Positions 1 through 11,280 of a stretch of 64,000 nucleotides of DNA are shown piece by piece (positions within the stretch are counted from its first letter, which is position 1; each line of letters opens with the position of its first letter). Under the pieces are notes generated by a model. It was given only the letters and a program-made list of their open reading frames with translations. It did not search any database and had not been told where the DNA came from. A program made the position numbers and the translations under genes. The stretch is from Demequina lignilytica (lineage in GTDB: Bacteria > Actinomycetota > Actinomycetes > Actinomycetales > Demequinaceae): NCBI RefSeq assembly GCF_030418305.1, contig NZ_JAUHPX010000002.1:1-64000 (forward strand), given 5' to 3'.

Positions 1-29
1 TTCAGGACCTCGCTCGGGGCAACTCCACT

Positions 30-58
30 AAGTTACTCCCATGTTTCATCCGTGTCAA
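30..58 (-). promoter_or_regulatory. rRNA-type promoter (proximal, P2)
   Basis: Read on the minus strand this shows a -35 box TTGACA (53-58), a 17-base spacer and a -10 box TAACTT (30-35). It is followed toward base 1 by GTTGCCCCGAGCGAGG, which resembles the leader found before 16S rRNA in actinobacteria. No reading frame of note lies between tyrS and base 1. Together with the second promoter upstream this suggests a 16S-23S-5S operon immediately left of the window. The rRNA itself is not visible, so the target is inferred. Confidence 0.7.
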
Positions 59-233
59 ATCGGTGTTTCGTTCCGATCCGACCCGGTGAGGGAGTCCCAC
101 TTTCCTCGTCAAGGGCCTGGACGCATGACTGCATCCTCGGCTCTCGCCTGGTTCGTGGTGTGTTGCACGGGCTTCTCTCGCGGGGCCTTCTTCAGTCCTC
201 CGCCGAGCGCTTCCGTCGTTGGCAACGGGTAAT

Positions 234-263
234 AACTTAAGGGGCGATCGCACCCCGAGTCAA
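234..263 (-). promoter_or_regulatory. rRNA-type promoter (distal, P1)
   Basis: Minus-strand -35 TTGACT (258-263), 18-base spacer, -10 TAAGTT (234-239). It shares the extended block CGATTTGAC(T/A)CGG with the promoter at 30-58, so the two look like tandem copies driving one leader transcript. It lies just after the tyrS terminator, which insulates it from tyrS read-through. The stretch between the two promoters (64-233) holds no convincing gene. Confidence 0.6.
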
Positions 264-287
264 ATCGCCGTGAATCCCGGGCGTGTC

Positions 288-312
288 GCGGTATCTACCC
301 AGGTAGATGCCG
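288..312 (-). terminator. Terminator hairpin after tyrS
   Basis: ATCTACC (293-299) and GGTAGAT (302-308) form a perfect 7-bp stem with a 2-base loop, extendable by G-C pairs on both sides with one mismatch. It sits about 30 bases past the tyrS stop and before the rRNA-type promoters. There is no U-tract, as is common in high-GC actinobacteria. Confidence 0.55.
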
Positions 313-338
313 GATAGGCCGGAGGCCGGCCGCCCCTC

Positions 339-1604
339 TCAGGCGACCGGCCTCACGATTCCCACAGACTTCTTCCCGCGCCTCACGACGACCCATCCCC
401 CTGCGAGCACATGGCCTGCTCCCAGCGCGAGGTCCGGGTCGTCGACCCTCACGTTGTTGACGTAGGCGCCGCCGTCCTCGATCGCGCGTCGTGCGGCCTT
501 GCGGGAGTCGACGATGCCCGCGGACACGAGCGCGTCCACGACCGTCGCGCCCGGATCGAGATCGACGCCTCCGAGCTCCTTCGCACAGCCGTCGAGGGTC
601 GCGCCATCGAGCGCGCCGAGCTCGCCGCGGCCGAAGAGCGCCTGGGACGCGTCGACCGCGCCCTGGGCTGCGGCCTCCCCATGCACCAGCCGGGTGACCT
701 CCCACGCGAGCGTGCGCTGCGCCTCGCGACGGAACGGCTCCTCGGCGACCTTGACCTCGAGGGCCTCGATCTCCGCACGCTCGAGGAAGGTGAACACCTT
801 CAGGTAGCCGATGACGTCGGCATCGGCCTGGTTGAGCCAGAACTGGTAGAACGCGTACGGGCTGGTCATCTCGGGGTCGAGCCACACCGTGCCGGACTCG
901 GTCTTGCCGAACTTGGTGCCGTCCGCCTTGGTGATGAGCGGAGTCGAGAGCGCATGGACCGAGGTGCCCTCCGCCTTGCGGGTGAGCTCGGTGCCCGACG
1001 TGAGGTTGCCCCACTGGTCCGAGCCGCCGGTCTGCAGCGTGCAGCCGTAGCGTCGGTAGAGCTCGAGAAAGTCCATCCCCTGCAGGACCTGGTAGCTGAA
1101 CTCGGTGTACGAGATGCCCTCGTCCGAGTTCAGCCGGCGCGCGACGGTGTCCTTCGAGATCATCGTCCCCAGGCGGAAGTACTTGCCGACGTCGCGCAGG
1201 AGCTCGATCGCCGACATGTCCTTGGTCCACTCGTAGTTGTTGACCATGCGGGCGGCGTTCTCGCCCGTGAAGGACATGAACGGCTCGATCTGCCCGCGGA
1301 TGCGCTCGACCCACTGATGGACGATCTCCACCGGGTTGAGCGTGCGCTCCCCCGCCATCTTCGGATCGCCGATCAGGCCCGTGGCGCCGCCGACCAGCAT
1401 CAGCGGCTTGTGGCCGGCGAGCTGGAAGCGCCGCACGGTCAGGATCTGGACCAGGTTGCCGATGTGCAGGCTCGGTGCCGTGGGGTCGAAGCCGCAGTAG
1501 AGCGTGATCGGGCCCGCATCGAGGGCCTCCCGCAGCTCGTCCTCACCGGTGGTCTGGGAGATGAGCCCGCGCCATGTGAGCTCGTCGAGGATGTGGTCAG
1601 TCAT
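339..1604 (-). CDS. tyrS: Tyrosine--tRNA ligase
   Basis: Cytoplasmic class I aminoacyl-tRNA synthetase that charges tRNA-Tyr; 421 residues, normal for bacterial TyrS. The HIGH-like signature is HIGN at residues 47-50 (context APSLHIGNL) and the KMSKS equivalent is KFGKT near residue 235. The C-terminal third carries an S4-like RNA-binding domain (SRKAARRAIEDGGAYVNN). I start at MTDHIL (1604); in-frame ATGs at 1616 and a longer frame to 1628 exist but add only unconserved-looking residues. A weak -10 (CACAAT) lies about 10 bases upstream of the start and no Shine-Dalgarno is visible. It precedes an inferred rRNA operon, an order seen in other actinobacteria. Confidence 0.97.
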   Translation of the reverse strand: MTDHILDELTWRGLISQTTGEDELREALDAGPITLYCGFDPTAPSLHIGNLVQILTVRRFQLAGHKPLMLVGGATGLIGDPKMAGERTLNPVEIVHQWVERIRGQIEPFMSFTGENAARMVNNYEWTKDMSAIELLRDVGKYFRLGTMISKDTVARRLNSDEGISYTEFSYQVLQGMDFLELYRRYGCTLQTGGSDQWGNLTSGTELTRKAEGTSVHALSTPLITKADGTKFGKTESGTVWLDPEMTSPYAFYQFWLNQADADVIGYLKVFTFLERAEIEALEVKVAEEPFRREAQRTLAWEVTRLVHGEAAAQGAVDASQALFGRGELGALDGATLDGCAKELGGVDLDPGATVVDALVSAGIVDSRKAARRAIEDGGAYVNNVRVDDPDLALGAGHVLAGGWVVVRRGKKSVGIVRPVA

Positions 1605-1670
1605 GATGGAGGCCATTGTGCCAGGCATCGATGGGCCCCGATGCGGGGTGCGCGGCCGCGACGATGCGCG

Positions 1671-2474
1671 TCAGGAGTCGCGTGCGAGAAGGTAGCGGCC
1701 GTCGCGGGAGAAGCCTGTCACCCGCCATCCGTCTGCAAGCGCCGCGGTGAGCGTCTCCCTCAGCGCCACGCGCCACGCGAGGCGCAGCTCGGGATCCTCC
1801 TCACGGATGCGCTCGATGTGCCTCGGCACCGCGATCGCCGCCTCCGGCACGTCCGGCGGCGCGGTGCGGACCTGCGGTCGACCGTCGGCGTCCGCGGCGA
1901 GGAGCAGCGGCAGCTCCTCGCCCGAGACCGCGACCGGTCCGCGTGCACGGGTGAGGTCCCAGGCGACGAGCACGCGGTCGCGGCCGAGCTCCGGACGGGT
2001 GCCCCCGCGGGTCTCGCCGTAGAAGTCGACGACGTACCTCTCCAGGGTCACGCCCAACCGTCCGAAGTTGAACCATGCGTTGCCGGCGACGAGCGGGTCG
2101 AATGTCCAGCGGATGGTCTCGATCCCACGCTCGAGGCACCATGCGCGCTGGTGGAGCTTGATCGCCGCGCCGACGCCGTGGCCGGCGAGCTCGGGGAGGA
2201 CGCCTGTGACGTGGGAGTGGAGCCCGACGTCGCCGGGCGACACGATCCCCACGCACACGCCCACCAGGTCCGCGCCCACGAAGGCCCCGGCGACGTAGTG
2301 CCCGGTGTGGTGCAGCGCGACCAGCACCGGCAGCCCCACGGGGGGCACCCCCCAGAGGCCGGCGAGCAGCGCGGCGGCGGTGCCGCACTCCTCGAGCGTG
2401 AGCGGTCGGACCGCGACGCCCGCGGCCGTGGCCGCGTCCCTCGCCTGCGCGATCGCGCCCTCGACGTCGCTCAT
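1671..2474 (-). CDS. GNAT-superfamily acetyltransferase (COG3375-like)
   Basis: 267 residues. The middle of the protein has a GNAT core: a beta-rich segment (GHYVAGAFVGADLVGVCVGI) followed by an acetyl-CoA-loop-like LAGHGVGAAIKLHQR and then ETIRWTFDPLVAGNAWFNFGRLG, the pattern of the large predicted acetyltransferases grouped in COG3375. The start at 2474 is chosen because AGGAGG lies 6 bases upstream; the frame stays open for 18 more codons. The substrate is unknown. Neighbours (tyrS downstream on the same strand, a P-loop protein upstream) give no clue to pathway. Confidence 0.75.
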   Translation of the reverse strand: MSDVEGAIAQARDAATAAGVAVRPLTLEECGTAAALLAGLWGVPPVGLPVLVALHHTGHYVAGAFVGADLVGVCVGIVSPGDVGLHSHVTGVLPELAGHGVGAAIKLHQRAWCLERGIETIRWTFDPLVAGNAWFNFGRLGVTLERYVVDFYGETRGGTRPELGRDRVLVAWDLTRARGPVAVSGEELPLLLAADADGRPQVRTAPPDVPEAAIAVPRHIERIREEDPELRLAWRVALRETLTAALADGWRVTGFSRDGRYLLARDS

Positions 2475-2554
2475 GCCGTCCTCCTGATCGGGCAGTCGGC
2501 ATCGTGCCGCGCCCAGGTGTGCCCCCATTCTGGCGCACTCGCGACGTCAGCCCC

Positions 2555-3166
2555 TCACGCGGAGGTGTCGAGCACCAGGTCCGCCGCATCGCGCACGCCG
2601 GAGGCATCGAGGTGCGCACCCTCCACCTCCTGCCATCGTTCCCACTCGTGGCGCATCGCCTCGCCGTCGCGGGCGATGCCGCGCGCCAGGCGCAGCTCGC
2701 GCGGAGCGTCCACCAGGACCACGCACGAGGCGTGCCGGCGCGCGGCACGGGAGGCGACGCCGACCCCCTCGATCACCAGATACGGCCGGGGCGGCACGGC
2801 GATCGCGTGGCTGCGGGACGATGCGGTCCAGTCCCACATGCGGAAGGACCCCGTCCGGCCCGCGGAGAGGGGGGCGAGCACCTGGTCGACCAGCACGTCG
2901 TCCAGGGTCGAGAGGCCGCCCCACCCCTCATACATGTCGTCGCCGTGCAGGGTCTGAACCACGGCATCGTCCGGCACCGGGCGGGAGGGGTCCCAGGTGC
3001 CTGCTCCGGCCGACGCCCGCCCGCCCAGCGCGACGGCGATCTCGCCCGCGAGCGTGGTCTTCCCGGCACCCGCCGGACCGTCGATCAGCACGAGCGTGGT
3101 GGCGCCGAGCCGCGGTCCGCGGGCGCGGGCGATCGCGATCGCCCGATCCGCCGTCGTGTCCGCCAC
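2555..3166 (-). CDS. P-loop NTPase, uridine kinase/nucleoside kinase-like
   Basis: 203 residues. The N-terminus has a Walker A motif GPAGAGKTTL (near residues 26-35) preceded by the beta-strand LVLID, then HGDDMYEGWGGL, which resembles the DDFY lid region of uridine kinase-like proteins, and a second hydrophobic strand (YLVIEGVG) typical of this kinase fold. I infer a small-molecule kinase; the substrate cannot be read from the sequence. The start is the GTG at 3166, not one of the upstream ATGs, because TATCCT lies exactly 6 bases before it, the leaderless arrangement seen repeatedly in this window. The gene is divergent from ybaK with only 22 bases between start codons. Confidence 0.72.
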   Translation of the reverse strand: MADTTADRAIAIARARGPRLGATTLVLIDGPAGAGKTTLAGEIAVALGGRASAGAGTWDPSRPVPDDAVVQTLHGDDMYEGWGGLSTLDDVLVDQVLAPLSAGRTGSFRMWDWTASSRSHAIAVPPRPYLVIEGVGVASRAARRHASCVVLVDAPRELRLARGIARDGEAMRHEWERWQEVEGAHLDASGVRDAADLVLDTSA

Positions 3167-3188
3167 CCGACGAGGATACGGTGGGCGT
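3167..3188. promoter_or_regulatory. Overlapping divergent leaderless promoters
   Basis: The 22-base gap holds a plus-strand -10 TACGGT (3177-3182), 6 bases before the ATG at 3189, and a minus-strand -10 TATCCT (3173-3178), 6 bases before the GTG at 3166. The two boxes share the central TA, so the polymerases cannot occupy both at once. Any -35 elements would lie inside the opposite coding sequence. Confidence 0.6.
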
Positions 3189-3662
3189 ATGCACCCCTCG
3201 AGCGCCAAGATCCTCGACCTCCTCACCGCGGCCGGACTGCACTCCCGGGTGCGGACGTTGGCCGACTCGGCTCGCACCGCCGCCGAGGCGGCCGCGGCGC
3301 TCGACTGCGAGGTCGGGGCGATCGCCTCCAGCCTCGTGTTCCTCGCCGACGGCGAGCCGATCCTGGTGCTCACCAGCGGCTCCCACCGTGTGGACACCGA
3401 CCTGCTCGCCCGCCAGATCGGGGCGCGAGCGATCACGCGCGCCGATGCCGCCCGCGTCCGCGAGGCGACGGGTCAGCCGATCGGCGGCGTCGCTCCCGTC
3501 GGGCACCCCGCGCCCGTCACGACGTACATCGACGTCGAGCTCAAGAAGCACGGCGAGCTGTGGGCGGCCGCCGGCACCCCGCACTCGGTGTTCGAGATCG
3601 CCTACGACGACCTGCGCCGCATCGCGAACGCCACCGAGGTGACGGTCGAGGAGCACGCGTAG
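3189..3662 (+). CDS. YbaK/EbsC-family aminoacyl-tRNA deacylase
   Basis: 157 residues covering the whole YbaK/EbsC (ProX-like) domain that hydrolyses mischarged Cys- or Ala-tRNA-Pro in trans. Recognisable blocks are the catalytic-Lys-type segment SLVFLADGEPILVLTSG, the helix VREATGQPIGGVAPVGH and the C-terminal GELWAAAGTPHSVFEI. It starts at the ATG at 3189, preceded by TACGGT at a 6-base distance, so the mRNA is probably leaderless. It is convergent with argH. The exact tRNA specificity within the family is not determinable here. Confidence 0.9.
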   Translation: MHPSSAKILDLLTAAGLHSRVRTLADSARTAAEAAAALDCEVGAIASSLVFLADGEPILVLTSGSHRVDTDLLARQIGARAITRADAARVREATGQPIGGVAPVGHPAPVTTYIDVELKKHGELWAAAGTPHSVFEIAYDDLRRIANATEVTVEEHA

Positions 3663-3715
3663 CCGCCTCGTCCCACCCGCCCAGGACACTGCGCACGGAG
3701 CTGGTCCCGGGTGGT

Positions 3716-3749
3716 CGGCGTGTCAGGACCCGAACGTGGGGACACGCCG
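3716..3749. terminator. Bidirectional terminator between ybaK-like gene and argH
   Basis: CGGCGTGTC (3716-3724) and GACACGCCG (3741-3749) form a perfect 9-bp stem around a 16-base loop, centred in the 142-base convergent gap. No U-tract. Nothing else is seen in the gap. Confidence 0.45.
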
Positions 3750-3804
3750 GTGAACCCGGGACGGGTTCGGTGCGGGCTGTCCGCGCGGGCGAGGGCCGGG
3801 GCGG

Positions 3805-6514
<2,710 letters not shown>

Positions 6515-6544
6515 GTGTATTCCTTCTTGCTTGTGGGGGGGTCT

Positions 6545-7033
6545 TCAGCTGTGGTGACCGCTCGCGCGGTCGAGGAACCTCTGGGCGAGCGCGAGCCCGC
6601 CTGCCGGGTCCCGGGAGAGCACGAACAGGGTGTCGTCGCCCGCGACGGTGCCGACCACCTCGGGGTCATCATGCCCGTCGATGGCGGTCGCGAGGAACTG
6701 CGCCGCTCCCGCGGGGGTGCGGAGCACGGCGATCGCTCCCGATCCGTCCGCGGAGTGGAGCAGCTCGGCGCAGAGCCGCGTGAGGCGTGCGCCGGTGTCC
6801 TCGGACGCCTCGAGCGAGGCCTGGGTGGTGTAGACCAGCTGGCCGGAGGCCGCTCGGATCTTCACCGCGCCGATGTCGAGCAGGTCGCGCGACAGCGTCG
6901 CCTGGGTGACGTGGATCCCCTCCGCGTCGAGGCGCACCGCGAGCTCCGCCTGCGAGCGGATCTCGGCGCCCTCGATCAGGCGCGCGATCAGCGCCTGCCG
7001 GGCGGTCTTGGTCGGGGGGATCGTGGCGGCCAT
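6545..7033 (-). CDS. argR: Arginine repressor ArgR
   Basis: 162-residue transcription factor that senses L-arginine. The N-terminal winged helix-turn-helix (residues about 20-65) contains SQAELAVRLDAEGIHVTQAT followed by LSRDL, the family's DNA-recognition region; the C-terminal oligomerisation/arginine-binding domain carries GTVAGDDTLFVL, matching the GTIAGDDT signature. The ATG at 7033 overlaps the argF stop in TGATG, so translation is coupled. ArgR is encoded within the operon that it presumably represses through the site next to argC. Confidence 0.96.
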   Translation of the reverse strand: MAATIPPTKTARQALIARLIEGAEIRSQAELAVRLDAEGIHVTQATLSRDLLDIGAVKIRAASGQLVYTTQASLEASEDTGARLTRLCAELLHSADGSGAIAVLRTPAGAAQFLATAIDGHDDPEVVGTVAGDDTLFVLSRDPAGGLALAQRFLDRASGHHS

Positions 7034-7962
7034 CAGCGCCTCGCGAGCCAGGCGAGCAGCGCCTTCTGGGCGTGGAGGCGGTACTCGGCCTCGAGCCACA
7101 CGATCGACTGGGGGCCGTCGATCACGTCGGCGGACACCTCCTTGCCACGGTAGGCCGGCAGGCAGTGGATCACCTGCGCGCCAGGAGCCGCGATCTCGAG
7201 CGAGCGGGCGTTCACCTGGTAGCCCGAGAACACCGTCTCGCGCGCCTCGTACTCGCCCTCGTCGCCCATCGAGACCCACGTGTCGGTGGCGATCACGTCG
7301 GCGCCGGCCACCGCATCGTCGTGGTCCGTCGTGACGGTGATCGAGCCGCCCTGCTCCGCGGCGATCCGCTTCGCGTCCAGCACGATGCGCTCGTCGGGCA
7401 GGTAGTCGGCGGGGGCGCCGACCCGGACGTGCATGCCCGCGAGCGCCCCTCCGAGCAGGTACGAGTGCGCCATGTTGTTGGCGCCGTCGCCCACGTACGC
7501 GAGGCTGAGCCCGGCGAGAGCGTCCACTCCTCCGCGCGCATCCGCGACGGCCGCCAGGTCCGCGAGGATCTGGCACGGGTGGAACGAGTCGGTGAGCGCG
7601 TTCACCACCGGCACCGACGAGTGCGCCGCCATCTCCTCGATGAGGTCCTGGCCGAACGTGCGCCACACGATCGCGCTCACCATGCGCTCGAGCACGCGAG
7701 CCGTGTCGCCGACGGGCTCGCCCCGACCCAGCTGGGACGTGGCGGAGTCGATGACGAGCGGGTAGCCGCCCAGCTCGGCGATGCCGGCCGAGAACGACAC
7801 GCGGGTGCGCGTCGAGGGCTTGTCGAAGATGACCGCGACGGCCTGCGGACCCGCGAAGGGCTGCTCGAGGAAACGGTCCCGGCGGAACGCCAGCGCCAGC
7901 TCCAGGATCTCCCGCTGCTCGGCGGCGGTGATGTCGTCGTCGCGCAGGAAGTGGCGCGTCAT
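7033..7962 (-). CDS. argF: Ornithine carbamoyltransferase
   Basis: Transfers the carbamoyl group from carbamoyl phosphate to ornithine, giving citrulline. Visible motifs: STRTRVSF (carbamoyl-phosphate binding), HPCQILADL and the C-terminal HCLPAYRGKEV (ornithine binding, catalytic Cys). 309 residues. The start ATG at 7962 overlaps the argD stop as ATGA; the upstream in-frame extension belongs to argD in another frame. Confidence 0.97.
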   Translation of the reverse strand: MTRHFLRDDDITAAEQREILELALAFRRDRFLEQPFAGPQAVAVIFDKPSTRTRVSFSAGIAELGGYPLVIDSATSQLGRGEPVGDTARVLERMVSAIVWRTFGQDLIEEMAAHSSVPVVNALTDSFHPCQILADLAAVADARGGVDALAGLSLAYVGDGANNMAHSYLLGGALAGMHVRVGAPADYLPDERIVLDAKRIAAEQGGSITVTTDHDDAVAGADVIATDTWVSMGDEGEYEARETVFSGYQVNARSLEIAAPGAQVIHCLPAYRGKEVSADVIDGPQSIVWLEAEYRLHAQKALLAWLARR

Positions 7963-9200
7963 GCGGATCCCTCCGTGATCAGGCGTGCGCCGTGCTCGGC
8001 CATCCACGCGATGAACAGGTCCGCCTCGGGCCGCGTCAGGGTGAGCGCGGGCACCAGCCGGATCGTGTCCGGCGACGGCGGGTTGACGATGAAGCCGGCC
8101 TCGACCGCGGCGGCCGCGATCGTGGCGGCGGCGGGGTGGGCGAGGCCGATGCCGAGCATCAGGCCCTCGCCACGCACCTCGACGACCCCGTCGATCGCCT
8201 CGAGCGACGTCCTGAGGTGCTCCCCGACTGCCTTCGCGTTGGCGAGCAGGTCCTCGGACTCGATCACGTCGAGCGTGGCGAGCGCGGCCGCCGCCGCGAG
8301 GGCGTTGCCACCGAAGGTGGTGCCGTGGTCACCCTTGGTGAGCAAGGCCCCGGCCGTCTCGCCGAACGCGACGACCGCGCCGATCGGGAAGCCTCCGCCG
8401 AGGCCCTTCGCGAGGGTCATGACGTCGGGCCGGATGCCGCCCAGCTGGTGTGCGAACCACGCTCCGGTGCGTGCCACCCCGGTCTGGATCTCATCCATGA
8501 TGAGCAGCGCGTGGTGGCGCAGCGTGAGCTCGCGGGCCGCGGCGATGAACGCGTGCGGCACCGGCCGGACGCCGGCCTCGCCCTGGATGGGCTCGAGGAT
8601 GATCGCCGCGAGGTCGTCCGCCGCCTCGGCGACGGCGGCCCGCAGCGCGGCCTCGTCGGTCGGCTCGACGAAGATCACGCGCTCGAGCAGCGGGGCGAAG
8701 GGCGCGCGGATCGCCTCCTTCGCGGTCATCGACAGCGCACCCATGGACCGGCCGTGGAAGCCGTGCTCCAGCGCGATGATGGTGCCCTTGCCGGTGCGCC
8801 GGGCCATCTTGAAGGCGGCCTCGTTGGCCTCGGTCCCCGAGTTCGCGAAGAACACGCGGGAGCCGGGGGGCGCCTGTGCCAGGTCGAGCAACCGCTCCGC
8901 GAGCCGGATCTGCGGCTCGGTCGCGAAGAAGTTCGACGCCTGGGCGAGGGTGGCCGCCTGGTGCGCGATCGCCGCGACCCAGGCGGGGTGCGCGTGACCG
9001 AGCGCGTTGACGGCGATGCCGCCGAGGAGGTCGAGGTAGCGGTTGCCGTCGGCGTCCCACACCCACGAGCCCTCGCCGCGGGCGAGCACGCGCATCGGCA
9101 CGCCGTACGTGCCCATGAGCGAGTGCGTGTAGCGCTGCAGGTCGACGGCGCCGCGCGTGAGGCCCGCCTCGCCGTGGGCGCCGGGCTGGAGGTCGCTCAT
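7959..9200 (-). CDS. argD: Acetylornithine aminotransferase
   Basis: PLP-dependent class III aminotransferase that converts N-acetylglutamate semialdehyde to N-acetylornithine. Features: the [15 protein letters not shown] block, the [14 protein letters not shown] segment with the PLP-contacting Asp, and the Schiff-base Lys in [13 protein letters not shown]. 413 residues. Starts at the ATG at 9200, overlapping the argB stop as ATGA. It sits in the middle of the argCJBDFR run where every junction is a 1- or 4-base overlap. Confidence 0.97.
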   Translation of the reverse strand: MSDLQPGAHGEAGLTRGAVDLQRYTHSLMGTYGVPMRVLARGEGSWVWDADGNRYLDLLGGIAVNALGHAHPAWVAAIAHQAATLAQASNFFATEPQIRLAERLLDLAQAPPGSRVFFANSGTEANEAAFKMARRTGKGTIIALEHGFHGRSMGALSMTAKEAIRAPFAPLLERVIFVEPTDEAALRAAVAEAADDLAAIILEPIQGEAGVRPVPHAFIAAARELTLRHHALLIMDEIQTGVARTGAWFAHQLGGIRPDVMTLAKGLGGGFPIGAVVAFGETAGALLTKGDHGTTFGGNALAAAAALATLDVIESEDLLANAKAVGEHLRTSLEAIDGVVEVRGEGLMLGIGLAHPAAATIAAAAVEAGFIVNPPSPDTIRLVPALTLTRPEADLFIAWMAEHGARLITEGSA

Positions 9201-10108
9201 ACCCAGATCTCCTTGTCCGGCAGCACCATGGTGCCCGAGCCCGCGGAGGTGAAGATCTCCGCGAGGATCGAGTGCGCCTCGCGCCCGTCGATGACGTGCG
9301 CCTGCGGGACGCCGCCGCGGACGGCGCGCAGGCACGCCTCCATCTTGGGGCGCATGCCCGACTCGAGCTCCGGGAGCATCTCCTCGAGGCTCCGCGCCGG
9401 GATCTCCGAGATGAGCGAGCCCTTGTCCGGCCAGTTCGCGTACAGACCCTCGACGTCCGTCAGCACGATCAGCTTGCGCGCGCGCAACGCGATCGCGACG
9501 GCCGCGGCCGCGGTGTCGGCGTTGACGTTGAGCACCTGCGTCGGGTCGTCGATGTCGGGGGCGACGGTGCTCACCACGGGGATGCGGCCGGCCTCGATGA
9601 TGTCCTGGACCGCCCCGGGGTTGACCTTCACCACGTCGCCGACCAGGCCGACGTCGACGGGCTCGCCGTCGACGAGCGCGTGCCGGCGCTTGGCCTGCAG
9701 CATGCCCGCGTCCTCGCCGGACAGCCCGACGGCGTACGGGCCGTGGTCGTTGATGAGCCCCACGAGCTCGCGCGAGACCTGGCCGGTGAGGACCATGCGG
9801 ACCACGTCCATCGCCTCGGGGGTGGTCACGCGGAGGCCGCCGCGGAACTCGGACTCGATGCCGAGCTTGCCGAGCATGCCGGAGATCTGCGGGCCCCCGC
9901 CGTGCACGACCACGGGGTGCAGGCCGAGCAGGCGCAGGTGGACGATGTCCTGGGCGAAGGCACGCTTGAGGCCCTCGTCGATCATGGCGTTGCCGCCGTA
10001 CTTCACCACGACGATCGCGTCGCGGAACTGCTCGATCCACGGCATGGCGTCGATGAGGACGCCCACCTTCTGGCGGGTGGTGAGCTCGGGGGCGGTGAGA
10101 TCGGTCAT
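9197..10108 (-). CDS. argB: Acetylglutamate kinase
   Basis: Phosphorylates N-acetylglutamate, usually the arginine-feedback-inhibited step in organisms with the ArgJ cycle. Amino-acid-kinase motifs KYGGNAM (residues about 36-42) and [11 protein letters not shown] are intact, and the C-terminal [19 protein letters not shown] nucleotide-binding region is present. 303 residues. The start at 10108 overlaps the argJ stop (ATGA). Confidence 0.97.
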   Translation of the reverse strand: MTDLTAPELTTRQKVGVLIDAMPWIEQFRDAIVVVKYGGNAMIDEGLKRAFAQDIVHLRLLGLHPVVVHGGGPQISGMLGKLGIESEFRGGLRVTTPEAMDVVRMVLTGQVSRELVGLINDHGPYAVGLSGEDAGMLQAKRRHALVDGEPVDVGLVGDVVKVNPGAVQDIIEAGRIPVVSTVAPDIDDPTQVLNVNADTAAAAVAIALRARKLIVLTDVEGLYANWPDKGSLISEIPARSLEEMLPELESGMRPKMEACLRAVRGGVPQAHVIDGREAHSILAEIFTSAGSGTMVLPDKEIWV

Positions 10109-11280
10109 GAGGAGTACGCGCTGTTCTCGTGGACGTAGTCGTGGGTGAGGTCGTTGGTCCAGACCGTCGCCGAGGCGTCGCCGGCGTTGAGGTCGAGGGT
10201 GATCAGCACCTCGCGGCCCGACAGGTCGACGAGCGACCGGTCCTCGCCGACGCCGGAGGCGCGGCACACCTGGACGCCGTTGACGGTCACGTCGAGGTTC
10301 GCGGCATCGAACGGCGCGACCTCCTCCGGCACCGTCCCGGCTGCGGAGATGATGCGCCCCCAGTTCGGATCGTTGCCGAAGATGGCGGCCTTGAAGAGGT
10401 TCGACCGGGTGATGGCCCGCGCGACGGCCTCGGCGGCCGCCTCCGTGGTCGCTCCCGCCACGGTCACGGCGACGTCGTGGCTCGCGCCCTCGGCGTCGGC
10501 CACCAGCCCTCGCGCGAGGGTCGCGCACACCTCGGTCAGGGCCTCCTCGAGCTCCCCGGGGGCGGGGACGATGCCGGTGGCACCGCTCGCGAGCAGGATC
10601 ACCGTGTCGTTGGTCGACATGCAGCCGTCGGAGTCGACGCGGTCGAACGTGACGCGCGTCGCGGCGCGCAGCGCCGCGTCCGCGCGCTCGGCGCTCACGG
10701 AGGCGTCCGTGGTGATGACGCACAGCATGGTCGCGAGCCCAGGCGCGAGCATCCCCGCACCCTTCGCCATGCCCCCGACGACCCAGCCGTCGCGCGCCGC
10801 GACGGCCGTCTTCGGCACCGTGTCGGTGGTCATGATGGCGAGCGCCGCATCGTCCCCGCCCTCGGCGCTGAGCGACGCCGCCGCGTCGTCCACGCCGGCC
10901 AGCAGCGCATCCATGGGCAGGCGCACGCCGATCAGCCCGGTCGAGCAGACCGCGACGTCGCCGGGAGACACGTCGGAGCCCCGGGCCTGCAGGACCGTCG
11001 CGACGTGCTCGGCGGTGCGATGCGTGTCGAGGAAACCGTCCGGGCCGGTCGCAGCGTTGGCGCCACCCGAGTTGAGGACCACCGCGTCGACGCGGGAGTC
11101 GACCAGCACCTGGCGCGACCACGTCACGGGGGCGGCCACGACGCGGTTGGAGGTGAAGACCCCGGCGGCGACCCGTTCGGGGCCGGTGTTGACCACGAGC
11201 GCGACGTCGCGCGCTCCGGTCGACTTGAGCCCGGCGGCGACGCCGGACGCGACGAATCCCTGCGCTGCGGTGACGCTCAT
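10105..11280 (-). CDS. argJ: Bifunctional glutamate N-acetyltransferase/ornithine acetyltransferase
   Basis: Recycles the acetyl group from N-acetylornithine to glutamate. The autocleavage region [21 protein letters not shown]-like (near residues 175-195) contains the conserved ATML whose Thr becomes the N-terminus of the beta chain and the nucleophile. 391 residues. Whether it is mono- or bifunctional cannot be decided from the sequence; no argA or argE is in the cluster, which fits a cyclic pathway. Start at 11280, overlapping argC stop as ATGA. Confidence 0.95.
   Translation of the reverse strand: MSVTAAQGFVASGVAAGLKSTGARDVALVVNTGPERVAAGVFTSNRVVAAPVTWSRQVLVDSRVDAVVLNSGGANAATGPDGFLDTHRTAEHVATVLQARGSDVSPGDVAVCSTGLIGVRLPMDALLAGVDDAAASLSAEGGDDAALAIMTTDTVPKTAVAARDGWVVGGMAKGAGMLAPGLATMLCVITTDASVSAERADAALRAATRVTFDRVDSDGCMSTNDTVILLASGATGIVPAPGELEEALTEVCATLARGLVADAEGASHDVAVTVAGATTEAAAEAVARAITRSNLFKAAIFGNDPNWGRIISAAGTVPEEVAPFDAANLDVTVNGVQVCRASGVGEDRSLVDLSGREVLITLDLNAGDASATVWTNDLTHDYVHENSAYSS

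Noticed and set aside
411-2957. A long plus-strand open frame opposite tyrS and the acetyltransferase
   Set aside because: Shadow of tyrS and its neighbour; no start signal, no recognisable domain.
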